Of a stretch of DNA of 64,000 bases, positions 8,820 through 17,032 are shown piece after piece. The notes below the pieces were generated by a model. The model was not told the DNA's origin. It was given only the letters and a program-made list of their open reading frames with translations, and made no database searches. Position 1 is the stretch's first letter. Each line of letters begins with the position of its first letter. The position numbers and the translations under genes are program-made. This stretch comes from Betaproteobacteria bacterium (lineage in GTDB: Bacteria > Pseudomonadota > Gammaproteobacteria > Burkholderiales > Usitatibacteraceae): assembly GCA_016791265.1 (NCBI GenBank), contig JAEUMY010000010.1, positions 1-64,000 on the forward strand, in the 5' to 3' direction.

Positions 8820-9362
8820 CTACTCATTGGCTTCCGCCGGACAAGAAAGTGCTTTGCTGAAGTAACCGGACGGGTCAAAACAACAGACCCGCTTCTTTCC
8901 TTTCTCCAGCATGTCAATCGCAGTCGTTGCCCGTTCCTTTCTCGTGGCTTCTTGCTTCGCCGACTCCATCCAATGCACCCAATCAATCTTTGCCAGCGTG
9001 CTCGTACTCTCCCAAGTGGCTTGAGCACCTGCACTCTTGCTCAAGAGCGCCTTGAAGCTCTTTGGGAGTGGCGGTTCGGGTTGCCGCTCCAACTTACTCA
9101 GAGAAAATGCCGACCGCTTTCTAGCCGAAATCTTCTCTCTTTCCGCAACGTCGGGCGGGACCACGAACCAGTGCCCGAGCTTTCCGTCCGGCTCCATCTG
9201 AGCATCGAAGCTGCTCTCGCCAGTGGCCAAGCGTGCGGTGATTCGTCCCCGCCTCAAGTGCGACTTGCTTAGCTCAGGTGGAACTCTGGCAAAGAGAAAC
9301 TTTTCTGCCTCGGCGACGAGAACCTCGCTTGAGAAATCGGCAGCTTGGTACTCTTTAGGCAT
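8820..9362 (-). CDS. cassette protein, YdeI/OmpD-associated (DUF1905) family
   Basis: 180 residues. The N-terminal part (RITARLATGESSFDAQMEPDGKLGHWFVVPPDV) looks like a DUF1905 barrel; the C-terminal part has the YdeI/OmpD-associated signature (PLPKSFKALLSKS, then WVHWMESAKQEATRKERATTAIDMLEKGKKR). Members of this family are often annotated bacteriocin-protection proteins, but direct biochemical evidence is thin. The gene is 15 bp from one attC-like site and 22 bp from the next, so it fills its cassette. Confidence 0.75.
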   Translation of the reverse strand: MPKEYQAADFSSEVLVAEAEKFLFARVPPELSKSHLRRGRITARLATGESSFDAQMEPDGKLGHWFVVPPDVAEREKISARKRSAFSLSKLERQPEPPLPKSFKALLSKSAGAQATWESTSTLAKIDWVHWMESAKQEATRKERATTAIDMLEKGKKRVCCFDPSGYFSKALSCPAEANE

Positions 9363-9383
9363 GCGTTGTGGCCCTGTTAGCGA

Positions 9384-9455
9384 GCCTAACGTTTGACATG
9401 AGTGGCGGCCAAGGGCGATAGCCCTTGGACGTCGCCCTCGATGGGAAGGTTAGGC
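9384..9455 (-). other. attC-like recombination site
   Basis: 72 bp from GCCTAAC (9384-9390) to GTTAGGC (9449-9455). A strong inner hairpin CCAAGGGC/GCCCTTGG and outer arms GGCG/CGCC are present. It is the clearest attC in the array. Confidence 0.85.
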
Positions 9456-9465
9456 AGCGCCGCGC

Positions 9466-9870
9466 TCACTTGGCGCCTTCTACCCACTTGCCCTCAAGGC
9501 CGGTGCATAGCTGCTTGAGGGACTGCTCACTGTCTTTGAAGCCGGAGCCGCCGTAGTAGAACGTGTTTGCCTGGCCACCCGCAAGAGGCGGCTTTACGCC
9601 AAGGCATCGAGCGACAACAGTTCGGGTGACGACTTCTGCGCCTTCTTTGGCTTTTACCGTAGCAGGGCACTTTGGCGCTGACTTGGGAACATCACCTTTC
9701 ACATGCGACTTGCAGAACCCGCGCTCGAAATCGGGAATGGATACGTTCTCGCTACAGTTACTTGCGCTAATGAGCATCTGGCCCTTGTATTCCCGTTCGT
9801 TCCAGCACGCCTGCGAGAGCGCGCTGGTGGACACGAATACTGAAGCCAAAGCGACGAGGATCTGTTTCAT
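9466..9870 (-). CDS. cassette-encoded secreted protein
   Basis: 134 residues starting MKQILVALAS with a signal peptide ending ALSQ near residue 19. The mature part has six cysteines and no recognised family. The frame is open upstream to 10005, but that part crosses the attC site at 9894-9964, so the signal-peptide ATG at 9870 is the believable start. Confidence 0.65.
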   Translation of the reverse strand: MKQILVALASVFVSTSALSQACWNEREYKGQMLISASNCSENVSIPDFERGFCKSHVKGDVPKSAPKCPATVKAKEGAEVVTRTVVARCLGVKPPLAGGQANTFYYGGSGFKDSEQSLKQLCTGLEGKWVEGAK

Positions 9871-9893
9871 ATGACTCCGATCGGTTCTGTGAT

Positions 9894-9964
9894 ACCTAGC
9901 GTTCGAAATGAGCGGCATCCAAAAGGCACAGCCATTTGGACGCCGCTCGATGGAAGGGTTAGGC
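9894..9964 (-). other. attC-like recombination site
   Basis: 71 bp from ACCTAGC (a variant of the usual R'' box) to GTTAGGC (9958-9964), with complementary inner arms GAGCGGC and GCCGCTC. Confidence 0.75.
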
Positions 9965-10011
9965 CGCACTGCGTGCATGAGGCCAGAGCAATGCATGAAA
10001 CGCACTTGCGA

Positions 10012-10383
10012 CTACGGGCCGACGCAGAGATTCGGCACCGTGAGTCGAGTGAAGAGGTGCGGTGACGCCACGGCGGAAGATGGGTAGTGAGCCAGAGCCT
10101 GCTTGAACTCAGGATGGTTGAACGCTGCGCGGAAGTGCGTGGAAGACTCCCACAGTGCGTAGTTCAAGAAGGTCGTGCTACCAGCGATTCCTTGATGAAG
10201 CTGAGTAGAGATATACCCTGGTTGCTTCTTCATCCAGTTCGCGTCTGCCTCCCAGGCCTCCAGCAGCGCGGGAATGTCTTCCTTCGCGACCTGGAAGACG
10301 TTGATGAGTACGACGGGCGAAACCTCGGCGCCGAGCTGCTGAAAGATAGGAACGTGTTCGTCGAGCGGCTTAAGTTGAAGCAT
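10012..10383 (-). CDS. cassette protein, antibiotic-biosynthesis-monooxygenase (ABM) family
   Basis: 123 residues. The segment VVLINVFQVAKEDIPALLEAWEADANWMKKQPGYIS and the later NYALWES belong to the dimeric alpha/beta-barrel ABM fold, which includes small cofactor-free oxygenases and heme-degrading enzymes. The reaction here cannot be told from the sequence. A very good ribosome site (AAAGGAG) lies 8 bp upstream of the ATG at 10383. It is the cassette nearest the right-hand flank. Confidence 0.75.
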   Translation of the reverse strand: MLQLKPLDEHVPIFQQLGAEVSPVVLINVFQVAKEDIPALLEAWEADANWMKKQPGYISTQLHQGIAGSTTFLNYALWESSTHFRAAFNHPEFKQALAHYPSSAVASPHLFTRLTVPNLCVGP

Positions 10384-10440
10384 GTGACATCTCCTTTCGG
10401 GCTAATGTGGCTGTGAATTGCCGAGGTACTCGTTCGTGCG

Positions 10441-10498
10441 GCCTAACTTAACTTAATCCGCGTTTGCGCGTGATAACACCCCGCGACGCGGGTTATCA
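10441..10498. other. atypical attC-like or terminal array site
   Basis: Begins with GCCTAAC (10441-10447) like the attC sites and contains a strong hairpin (GATAAC ... GCG / CGC ... GTTATC), but the right end is GTTATCA rather than GTTAGGC. It could be a diverged attC, a cassette-array end, or a plain terminator. Confidence 0.4.
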
Positions 10499-10632
10499 AC
10501 TTGTCACAATCGCACCCAAGCAACTAAGTACATTGCGAATATTCGCAAACACTGTATAGGTTTACACGTACAACAACACACACGGTGAGTCTCCTGCTTT
10601 CAGGATGGCCCAAAGTCTGCCACACGGCCAGC
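10494..10632. repeat. right flank repeat of the cassette array
   Basis: Second copy of the arrangement at 7486-7620: GTCACAATCGC, 12-mer palindrome plus AAACACTG, and GTCTGCCACAC in the same order and nearly the same spacing. Confidence 0.6.
10535..10546. repeat. GCGAATATTCGC, exact copy
   Basis: In the right flank repeat of the cassette array, outside any gene. Confidence 0.95.
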
Positions 10633-10828
10633 GCCTCCGCCGCGAACCCTCCCCCGATCCCGTCATCCCACCCCCGGTGACACCCGGCCCGCAATCCCCC
10701 ACAATGCGCGCTCAGCCCGCCGGGCATGGCCGCATCCACAGGTGGCCGGCATCCGTAGCGGACTGGTGCAAGTCCGGAGGGACTGGCACGACTCACCGGC
10801 AGGCCGTCCCGCCCGAGCTGAAGCCATT

Positions 10829-10840
10829 GCGAATATTCGC
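10829..10840. repeat. GCGAATATTCGC, exact copy
   Basis: About 95 bp upstream of the catalase-family start, in the gene-free stretch 10633-10935, where nothing else was recognised with confidence. Confidence 0.95.
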
Positions 10841-10935
10841 AGCCGGCTTTGCCCGGGCAGGCAGAAGCAACAACAGGAAGTCGAACACGGCGGCCGCCAG
10901 ACTTCTCCCTTACAACAGCCATTTCAGGAGACTCC

Positions 10936-11931
10936 ATGAAGCGCATGTCCAAACCCTTGCTGACGGTGCTCGCCGCCGGCATTCTCGCCGGTCTCGCCGG
11001 CCCGGTCGCCGCCCAGACACCCGATCCCGGCCAACTCGTCGACGCGCTGGAAGGCGTGTTCGGCAAGCAGCCCGGCGCCCGCCGTTCCGGCGCCAAGGGC
11101 GTCTGCGCCACCGGCTTCTTCGTCGGCACGCCGGAAGGCCGCGGCCTCTCCACCGCCGCCGTGTTCAAGGGCGCGGAAATCCCGACCGTGATTCGTTTCT
11201 CCGTCGGCGGCGGCAACCCGAAGGCGCCGGACAAAGCGAAGTCGGTGCGCGGCCTCGCCATCAAGGTGAACGGTCCGGGCAAGGAAAGCTGGGAGCAGGC
11301 CAACATTTCCGCCCCGGTGTTCTTCGTGAATTCGCCGGCCAATTTCGTGAAGTTCTTCGAAGCCCGCCGCCCCGTTCCGGGCACGGGCGGACCCGACCCG
11401 GCCAAGGTGAAGGCGTTCAACGACGCGCATCCGGATGTCAAGCCGCAGATCGCGTATCTGGCGTCGGCACCCGTGCCCGCCTCCTACGGCGCGGTGAACT
11501 ACTGGGGCACCAACGCCTTCATCTTCACGGGACCCGACAACAAGAAGCGCGCCGGCAAATGGGTGTTCGAGCCCGCGCGCGGCGTGGAAGGCCTGACCGA
11601 AGATCAGCTGAAGGCGCTGCCCAACGACTTCCTGGTCGATGAGTTGAAGGCCCGCTTGGCCAAGGGCAACGTGGCGTTCAATTTCAATGTGCAGATCGCG
11701 GATGCCGGCGACGTCATCAACGACGCCACCGTGCCGCTGCCCGCCGGTCGCAAGGTCGTGAACGCCGGTCGCCTGGTGGTCGAGAAGCTGGATGAATCCG
11801 GTGCGAGCTGCGACAAGATCACGTTCAACCCCCTCGTGCTGCCGAAGGGCATCGCCCCGTCGGACGACCCGGTGCTGATGGCGCGTCCGGGCGCGTACGC
11901 GGTGTCGCTGGGACGGCGCTTGCAGAAGTAA
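10936..11931 (+). CDS. periplasmic catalase-family protein lacking the distal histidine
   Basis: 331 residues with a signal peptide (to VAAQ, about residue 27). The length and order of motifs (QLVDALEGVFG, PTVIRFSVGGGNP, SVRGLAIKV, and C-terminal ARPGAYAVSLGRR) fit the small catalase-related peroxidase group (SrpA-like). The C-terminal tyrosine expected to coordinate heme is present. The motif that normally reads H-A-K-G near the N-terminus reads G-A-K-G here (Gly52), so the usual catalytic histidine is missing. It may bind heme without normal catalase activity; this is inference. Ribosome site AGGAG at 10926-10930. Confidence 0.8.
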   Translation: MKRMSKPLLTVLAAGILAGLAGPVAAQTPDPGQLVDALEGVFGKQPGARRSGAKGVCATGFFVGTPEGRGLSTAAVFKGAEIPTVIRFSVGGGNPKAPDKAKSVRGLAIKVNGPGKESWEQANISAPVFFVNSPANFVKFFEARRPVPGTGGPDPAKVKAFNDAHPDVKPQIAYLASAPVPASYGAVNYWGTNAFIFTGPDNKKRAGKWVFEPARGVEGLTEDQLKALPNDFLVDELKARLAKGNVAFNFNVQIADAGDVINDATVPLPAGRKVVNAGRLVVEKLDESGASCDKITFNPLVLPKGIAPSDDPVLMARPGAYAVSLGRRLQK

Positions 11932-11952
11932 GCGACGCCTCTGCTGAAAAGA

Positions 11953-11986
11953 AAACGGGGCCGTTCCGGGAGGAACGGCCCCGTTT
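11953..11986 (+). terminator. intrinsic-type terminator hairpin
   Basis: A 15-bp perfect stem (AAACGGGGCCGTTCC with GGAACGGCCCCGTTT) and a 4-nt loop, 21 bp after the catalase-family stop, with a short T run on the 3' side and an A run on the 5' side. Confidence 0.85.
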
Positions 11987-12033
11987 GCATTCGTGGTGGT
12001 GCGGCTGGCGGTGCGACGGGCGGTGCGACTGTT

Positions 12034-12045
12034 GCGAATATTCGC
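12034..12045. repeat. GCGAATATTCGC, exact copy
   Basis: Between the catalase-family terminator and the stop of the convergent OmpA-FecR gene (12061). Confidence 0.95.
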
Positions 12046-12060
12046 GACAGGGCTGTCACT

Positions 12061-13275
12061 TCAGCGCTTCGCCTCCAATAGCGCCGCATCCCCGTCCTGC
12101 GTCGCGAACACCTCCGCCGGGGCGTCACCTTTGCGAGCCGCGGGCGCACTGCCGCCGCCACGCAGCTTCGGCGCTTCGAGTGCGGCCGCCCCCTGCTCGC
12201 CCATCGCGAGATCGACGTTGGAGCCGTCCATCCCGGTCAGCGCGACCGCGCCGCTGTTGACTTTCACGTAGCTGCCGCCAGGCGCGCCGCTGCGGGTGCG
12301 TGGCGCGTGGACGAGCTCGATGTCGGTGCCGCGAATGCCAATGGTGAGCGCGGGCGTCTTGAGCCGCACGCCCTTGGGATTCCGCTTGCCGACATCGCCG
12401 GTGATGTAGCGGATCGCGCCAATGACGAGCTCGATCTTTTGCGCCAGCGCCGCGATTGGGCCGGTCGCCGTCGACTCCGAAATCGTGACCGTCGTGCCGG
12501 GGCGCACCAGCACCTTCGCACCATCGTTCATGCCGACGACGACGGATGCGCCGGGCGCGGTGCTGATCGTGTCGCCGGCGCTGACGATATCGTCGTCCTT
12601 CAGCATGACTTCGCTTGCTTTGCCGTCGCGGCTGCGGCCGATGCGCGCATCGCCGACCAGCCGCGTGACCTTGCCCGCCACGCGGGGCGGGCCGGCGGTC
12701 GCGGACGCGTCGACGGTGGTCGTCGGGGTCGCCGCCACGCCCGCGACCAGGCCGACCACGCGCACGCGCCGATTGACCGCCGCCTTGGGATCGGCGGCAT
12801 CGATGAGCTGCGAACTGCCCTTGCCCTCGGCGGCCAGACGCGCGCCGTCCACGCCTTCGGCGACCAGAATCTGTTTCACGCTGGCCGCGCGCCGCTCGGA
12901 CAGGTTCTGGTTGTAGGCCGCCGTGCCGACCGCGTCCGTATGGCCTTCAATCAAGAATCGACCGGTCGCGAGATCCGGCGTCTGCATCGCCGCAGCCAGC
13001 TTCTTCAATAGCTCGGTACTGGTTGGTGACACCTTGGCGGAGTTGAACTCGAACTGCACCGAGAGCTGCAATTGTCCCGGCTCCGGCGCGGGCGTGGGCT
13101 GCCCGGGCACGAGGCTGCGCGAACGGCCAAGCGCCGGCTTGGGCTTCAGCGCGTCAACCATATCCTGCACGGACGGATTGGCGTTCGGTTGCGATGCGGC
13201 TTGGCCGTGGGCCAGCGTGGCGCCGAGCGCGAACACGGCCAACAGGGATCGGAGCATGTGAGAGAGCGGAATCAT
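12061..13275 (-). CDS. OmpA-domain plus FecR-domain envelope protein
   Basis: 404 residues from the ATG at 13275, with a signal peptide (ATLAHGQ). Two domains follow: an OmpA-like peptidoglycan-binding domain (FNSAKVSP ... EGHTDAVGTAAYNQNLSERRA ... NRRVRV), then a FecR domain (GDARIGRSRDG, DIVSAGDTISTAPGASVVV, GIRGTDIEL) and a low-complexity C-terminus. In known proteins OmpA domains hold the cell wall, and FecR domains occur in periplasmic regulators and adhesin-like proteins. The order OmpA then FecR in one short secreted protein is not a standard architecture to me. Divergent from the Ste24-type protease gene. Confidence 0.8.
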   Translation of the reverse strand: MIPLSHMLRSLLAVFALGATLAHGQAASQPNANPSVQDMVDALKPKPALGRSRSLVPGQPTPAPEPGQLQLSVQFEFNSAKVSPTSTELLKKLAAAMQTPDLATGRFLIEGHTDAVGTAAYNQNLSERRAASVKQILVAEGVDGARLAAEGKGSSQLIDAADPKAAVNRRVRVVGLVAGVAATPTTTVDASATAGPPRVAGKVTRLVGDARIGRSRDGKASEVMLKDDDIVSAGDTISTAPGASVVVGMNDGAKVLVRPGTTVTISESTATGPIAALAQKIELVIGAIRYITGDVGKRNPKGVRLKTPALTIGIRGTDIELVHAPRTRSGAPGGSYVKVNSGAVALTGMDGSNVDLAMGEQGAAALEAPKLRGGGSAPAARKGDAPAEVFATQDGDAALLEAKR

Positions 13276-13308
13276 GGTGGTCTGCCTGCCAGGTGAAGGT
13301 GAGACGAT

Positions 13309-13320
13309 GCGAATATTCGC
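13309..13320. repeat. GCGAATATTCGC, exact copy
   Basis: In the 109-bp gap between two divergent genes (starts 13275 and 13385), where both promoters must lie. Confidence 0.95.
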
Positions 13321-13384
13321 ATAGACGGCGCACCAAGACTGCGAACTCAAGCACAATGCCGGCTTTCGTCCCGCGGAGTCCGCC

Positions 13385-14692
13385 ATGCGCGCGCTGCTGT
13401 TCTGTCTTGGCTTGCTGCTTTCACCGATCGTTGGCGCGGACACCCCCGCACCCACGCCGCCACCGCCCGCCGCACCACAGGCCGCAGCGTCCGCCGGGTC
13501 CAAGATGGCCGTCCAGACCGCGAAGCTCGACCCCGTCGCCGCCACGCGCGAATACATGAACCGGCTCACCGGCGAGAAGCGCGCGAAGTCGAACGCGTAT
13601 TTCGAGGGCCGCTACTGGCTCTTGCTGTGGAATCTCGTCTATGGTCTCGCAGTCGCTTGGCTGCTGCTGGCTTCACGCGTGTCGGCGCGCGTGCGCGACG
13701 CCATCGAACGCAAGGTGAATCAGCCAAGCGTCAGGGTGCTTCTGTACGCGCTGTTCTACCTCGCGATCGTCACCTTGCTGTCGCTGCCGCTGACACTGTA
13801 CGAAGACTTCTTCCGCGAGCATCAATACGGACTCTCCAACCTCTCACTCGTCGCCTTCCTCGGCGAGGCGGCCACCGGGCTGCTCGTGAACCTGGTGCTG
13901 GGCGGCGTGGCCATCACAGGCCTCTACGCGCTGCTGCGCCGATTGCCGAACACATGGTGGGCGTGGGGCACGCTGGCGGGCTGCGGCTTCATCATGCTGG
14001 TGATCATGGTGGCGCCGGTGTTCATCGCCCCGCTCTTCAACACCTACAAGCCGCTTCCCGACGGGCCGCTCCGCGACGACATCCTCGCCATGGCGCGCGC
14101 CAACAACATCCCGGCGGACAACGTGTACTGGTTCGATGCGTCCAAGCAGACCACACGCATCAGCGCCAATGTGAGCGGCCTCTTCGGCACGACGCGCATT
14201 TCACTCAACGACAACTTGCTGAACCGCACCTCGCCGGCGGAAATCCGCGCCGTGATGGGCCACGAGATGGGCCACTACGTCCTGAATCACGTACAGAAGT
14301 CGGTCATCTTCTTGTCGCTGGTGCTGCTGGGCGGCATGCTGTTCCTGCGCTTCGGCTGGGCCTGGGCGCATGCGCGGTTCGGCGCACGGTTCGGAGTGCG
14401 CGACATCAGCGACCCCGCCGGCTTGCCGCTCTTGGCCGCGTTGTTCTCGGTCTACTTTTTTTTCGCCACGCCGGTGACCAACACCATCACCCGCGTGCAG
14501 GAGATCGAAGCGGACTACTTCGGCCTGAACGCGTCACGCGAACCCGATGGCTTCGCCGAAGCGATCTTCAAATTGTCGGAGTACCGCAAGCTGGAGCCCG
14601 CGCCACTCGAAGAGGCCCTCTTCTACACCCACCCCAGCGGCTACAACCGCATTCTGGCCGCCATGCGCTGGAAGGCCGAAGTGATGAAGTGA
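13385..14692 (+). CDS. M48 metalloprotease, Ste24/CAAX-protease type
   Basis: 435 residues. An N-terminal signal and a Pro/Ala stretch are followed by several membrane segments, the zinc motif HEMGH at residues 293-297, further membrane segments, and the third-ligand motif EIEADYFGL. The order and the segment DASKQTTRISANVSGLFGTTRI are those of the M48A Ste24 group, which in bacteria cleaves membrane-associated proteins; bacterial substrates are mostly unknown. Convergent with the DUF4337 gene across a shared terminator. Confidence 0.88.
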   Translation: MRALLFCLGLLLSPIVGADTPAPTPPPPAAPQAAASAGSKMAVQTAKLDPVAATREYMNRLTGEKRAKSNAYFEGRYWLLLWNLVYGLAVAWLLLASRVSARVRDAIERKVNQPSVRVLLYALFYLAIVTLLSLPLTLYEDFFREHQYGLSNLSLVAFLGEAATGLLVNLVLGGVAITGLYALLRRLPNTWWAWGTLAGCGFIMLVIMVAPVFIAPLFNTYKPLPDGPLRDDILAMARANNIPADNVYWFDASKQTTRISANVSGLFGTTRISLNDNLLNRTSPAEIRAVMGHEMGHYVLNHVQKSVIFLSLVLLGGMLFLRFGWAWAHARFGARFGVRDISDPAGLPLLAALFSVYFFFATPVTNTITRVQEIEADYFGLNASREPDGFAEAIFKLSEYRKLEPAPLEEALFYTHPSGYNRILAAMRWKAEVMK

Positions 14693-14728
14693 GTGCGGGA
14701 CGCCTGCGAATGCTGTCCGGTGACGCTT

Positions 14729-14761
14729 AAGGCGGCCTCCGCTTCCCTTCGGGGCCGCCTT
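14729..14761. terminator. bidirectional hairpin terminator
   Basis: A 9-bp stem AAGGCGGCC / GGCCGCCTT with a 15-nt loop, lying between the convergent Ste24-type and DUF4337 genes; it can serve both directions. Confidence 0.7.
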
Positions 14762-14786
14762 CGGCGTCGATGCAGGCGGCAGCCGG

Positions 14787-15359
14787 TCAGAACACCAGCA
14801 GAAATCCATTGGCGGTGAAGGCGATGCCGACGATACCCAGCACGCCGGCCGCGGCGAATAGCGACTTTCTCAGCGTGATGATGGCCACCGACGCCAGCAC
14901 GATGCCGATTTGCAGCAGCGCGCCCGCGTAGTCGAACCACGGGTCCTTCTTCATCGCCGTGTCGCGTGCCGCCTCGTGCGCCTTGGCGGTGGCCATCAGC
15001 TCCTTCTTGCCTTCCTTGGTTTCCGGTTCGCTTTCATAGCGCGCGATGGTCTTCTTGTAGTCGGCAAGCTTCTTTTCCAGGAACGCACCGTGCTCGGGCT
15101 CAAGCTTGCCGCGCTTCAGCTCGGCCTCCAGATCGTCCGCCGCGATCTTGTACGCGGTCTGGCGCACATTCTTGGCCTGGTAGAAGTTGTAGGCATTGGC
15201 GGCGAGGATATTGCTCATCGCCGCATCTTTGCCGGCGTTGCTGCCACCGAGCCCGGAAATGGCGAGCGCGAGCGCCAGCACCGAGATCAGTAGTGCGCAG
15301 CGGGTCTTGAACGGGTCGTCGTTGCTCTCTTCAACGCTTTCGTGCGGTTCCACATTCAC
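14787..15359 (-). CDS. DUF4337 membrane protein
   Basis: 190 residues. An N-terminal membrane segment (ALLISVLALALAISGL) is followed by ANAYNFYQAKNVRQTAYKIAADDLEAEL, a charged coiled-coil-like part, and two C-terminal membrane segments. This matches DUF4337 by motif order as I recall it. Function is unknown. A 12-mer palindrome lies 46 bp upstream of its start. Confidence 0.75.
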   Translation of the reverse strand: MNVEPHESVEESNDDPFKTRCALLISVLALALAISGLGGSNAGKDAAMSNILAANAYNFYQAKNVRQTAYKIAADDLEAELKRGKLEPEHGAFLEKKLADYKKTIARYESEPETKEGKKELMATAKAHEAARDTAMKKDPWFDYAGALLQIGIVLASVAIITLRKSLFAAAGVLGIVGIAFTANGFLLVF

Positions 15360-15404
15360 TCCTTTCTGGTTGGGGACTGAGACAAACGAATGTCCGCGCC
15401 TACT

Positions 15405-15416
15405 GCGAATATTCGC
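15405..15416. repeat. GCGAATATTCGC, exact copy
   Basis: Between the stop of the peptide-binding protein gene (15434) and the start of the DUF4337 gene (15359), both on the minus strand. The next exact copy is 6.4 kb away. Confidence 0.95.
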
Positions 15417-15433
15417 AACAGGATTTCAGCGCG

Positions 15434-17032
15434 TCAGCGCACGCTGAACCGGTAAAAGTACGGAATGTTGTTGGTCGCGAATGGTGCCGTCACGTTCTGC
15501 TTGAACGCCCAGGCCGTCACCACCTGCAACAGCGGCAGCACGCCAATGTCATTCCGCTGAATGGCAAGCGCCTCCTTGATGAGCGCGTCGCGCTTCTTCA
15601 TGTCGGCCTCGGTCTTGATCCGGTCGATGAGCGCGTCCAGCTTGGTATTGCTGTAGCGGCCAAAATTGGCGTCGCCGTCGCCCGACTTTTCCACGCCGCG
15701 AGAGCGCACCAGCGCCTGCATCACATAAAGCGAATCCACCGTCACCGAGCCCCAGCCCCAGATGTAGAAGCTGGAATCGAACTTCTCCAGTTTCGGGCTG
15801 TAGCTCGGGTTGGGAATGATGTTGGGGGTGACCTTGATGCCGATCTGCGCCAGCATCGGCGCGATGGCTTGCGCGACCTCGCCGAAGGGCACCTGGTTGG
15901 TGCTGTCCAGCGTGACCTCGAAGCCATTGGGATAGCCGGCGTCGGCGAGGAGCTTCTTCGCCTTGGCAACGTCCACCTTGCGAATTGCGTCGAGGTCGGC
16001 CGACCAGCCCTGCACTTCTTTCGCGACGATGAGCCCGGTCGGGCGGCCATAGCCGCGCATGACCTTGTTGATGATGCCGTTGATGTCGATGGCCAGCGCC
16101 ACCGCTTCGCGCACCCGCTGATCCTTGAACGGGTTCTTGCCCTTCACGTTGCCGTGAAGCAGCTCGTCGCGAAACGCGTCGAACGCGAGGTAGTACACAC
16201 GCGGCTCGTTGCCGATCTGCAACTTCACGCCCGCTGTCTTCTTCAACCGCTCGCGGTCCTGAATGGGCGGATCGATGACCATGTCCAGCTCGCCCGACAG
16301 CAGCGCGGCGATGCGTGTGGATGGCGCCTTCACCGGCGTCCAGATGACTTCCTTCACATTGCCGCGATCGGGTGCGGCCTTGTTCCACCAGTCGGGGTTG
16401 TCGCTGAGCACCGTCTTCACATCCGGCTGGCGCAGCGTCACCTTGAACGGGCCCGTGCCGTTGGTGTTCCGCGCGGCGAAGGTCTCTTCTTTCTCCTTGT
16501 GATTCTGCGGGGTGAGCACGTTGTGCTTGGTCGCCCACGCCTTGGACATGATGCGAAAGTTGACGAGGTGCAGGATCAGGACCGGATTCGGCTCACCCAT
16601 GACGAGGTCGACGGTGAGGTCATCGATTTTCTTCGCCGAACCGACCCCCTGCACCGATGACTTCAGGTTGGACAGTGGATGCAGCACCCGCTCCAGCGAA
16701 AACACCACATCGTCCGCCGTGAACGGCGAGCCATCGTGGAATTTCACGTTCGGCCGCAGCTTGAAGCGCCAGGTCTTCGCATCGGGTTGCGACCACGACA
16801 GCGCCAGCGCCGGCGCGATTTTGAAGTCCTTGTCGCGCGTGACCAAGCCCTCGTACACGCTGTGCAGGATGCGCGAGTTGCCGAGGATGTTGGCCGAGTG
16901 CGGGTCCAGCGTGGTCGCGTCGTCGGCAATGCCCATGCGCAGCGTTTTCGCCTGTGCGGAAAAGGCGGCGGCAACGGCGAAGCACAACACGAACACCGTG
17001 GCGATGCGGGAAAAGCAGGTGGGAACGCGCAT
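15434..17032 (-). CDS. peptide-type ABC transporter substrate-binding protein
   Basis: 532 residues with a signal peptide (FSAQA). It is a family-5 extracellular solute-binding protein (DppA/OppA type): TLDPHSANILGNSRILHSVYEGLV, LRPNVKFHDGSPFTADDVVFSLER, and DNPDWWNKA are the usual conserved blocks. It would deliver di- or oligopeptides, or another small ligand, to an inner-membrane ABC permease, but no permease gene is adjacent, so it is an orphan binding protein here. Confidence 0.88.
   Translation of the reverse strand: MRVPTCFSRIATVFVLCFAVAAAFSAQAKTLRMGIADDATTLDPHSANILGNSRILHSVYEGLVTRDKDFKIAPALALSWSQPDAKTWRFKLRPNVKFHDGSPFTADDVVFSLERVLHPLSNLKSSVQGVGSAKKIDDLTVDLVMGEPNPVLILHLVNFRIMSKAWATKHNVLTPQNHKEKEETFAARNTNGTGPFKVTLRQPDVKTVLSDNPDWWNKAAPDRGNVKEVIWTPVKAPSTRIAALLSGELDMVIDPPIQDRERLKKTAGVKLQIGNEPRVYYLAFDAFRDELLHGNVKGKNPFKDQRVREAVALAIDINGIINKVMRGYGRPTGLIVAKEVQGWSADLDAIRKVDVAKAKKLLADAGYPNGFEVTLDSTNQVPFGEVAQAIAPMLAQIGIKVTPNIIPNPSYSPKLEKFDSSFYIWGWGSVTVDSLYVMQALVRSRGVEKSGDGDANFGRYSNTKLDALIDRIKTEADMKKRDALIKEALAIQRNDIGVLPLLQVVTAWAFKQNVTAPFATNNIPYFYRFSVR

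Noticed and set aside
9871..10005. An N-terminal extension of the secreted cassette protein
   Set aside because: It crosses an attC-like site and would bury the signal peptide.
10735..10830. A possible cobalamin-riboswitch-like stretch (GGTGCAAGTCCGG) upstream of the catalase-family gene
   Set aside because: Only one short block resembles the consensus. The ACTGT block and supporting helices could not be found, and the downstream gene is not typical for B12 control.
13276..13569. An N-terminal extension of the OmpA-FecR protein by about 98 codons
   Set aside because: It would hide a good signal peptide, overlap the divergent protease gene and include the 12-mer; the ATG at 13275 is better.
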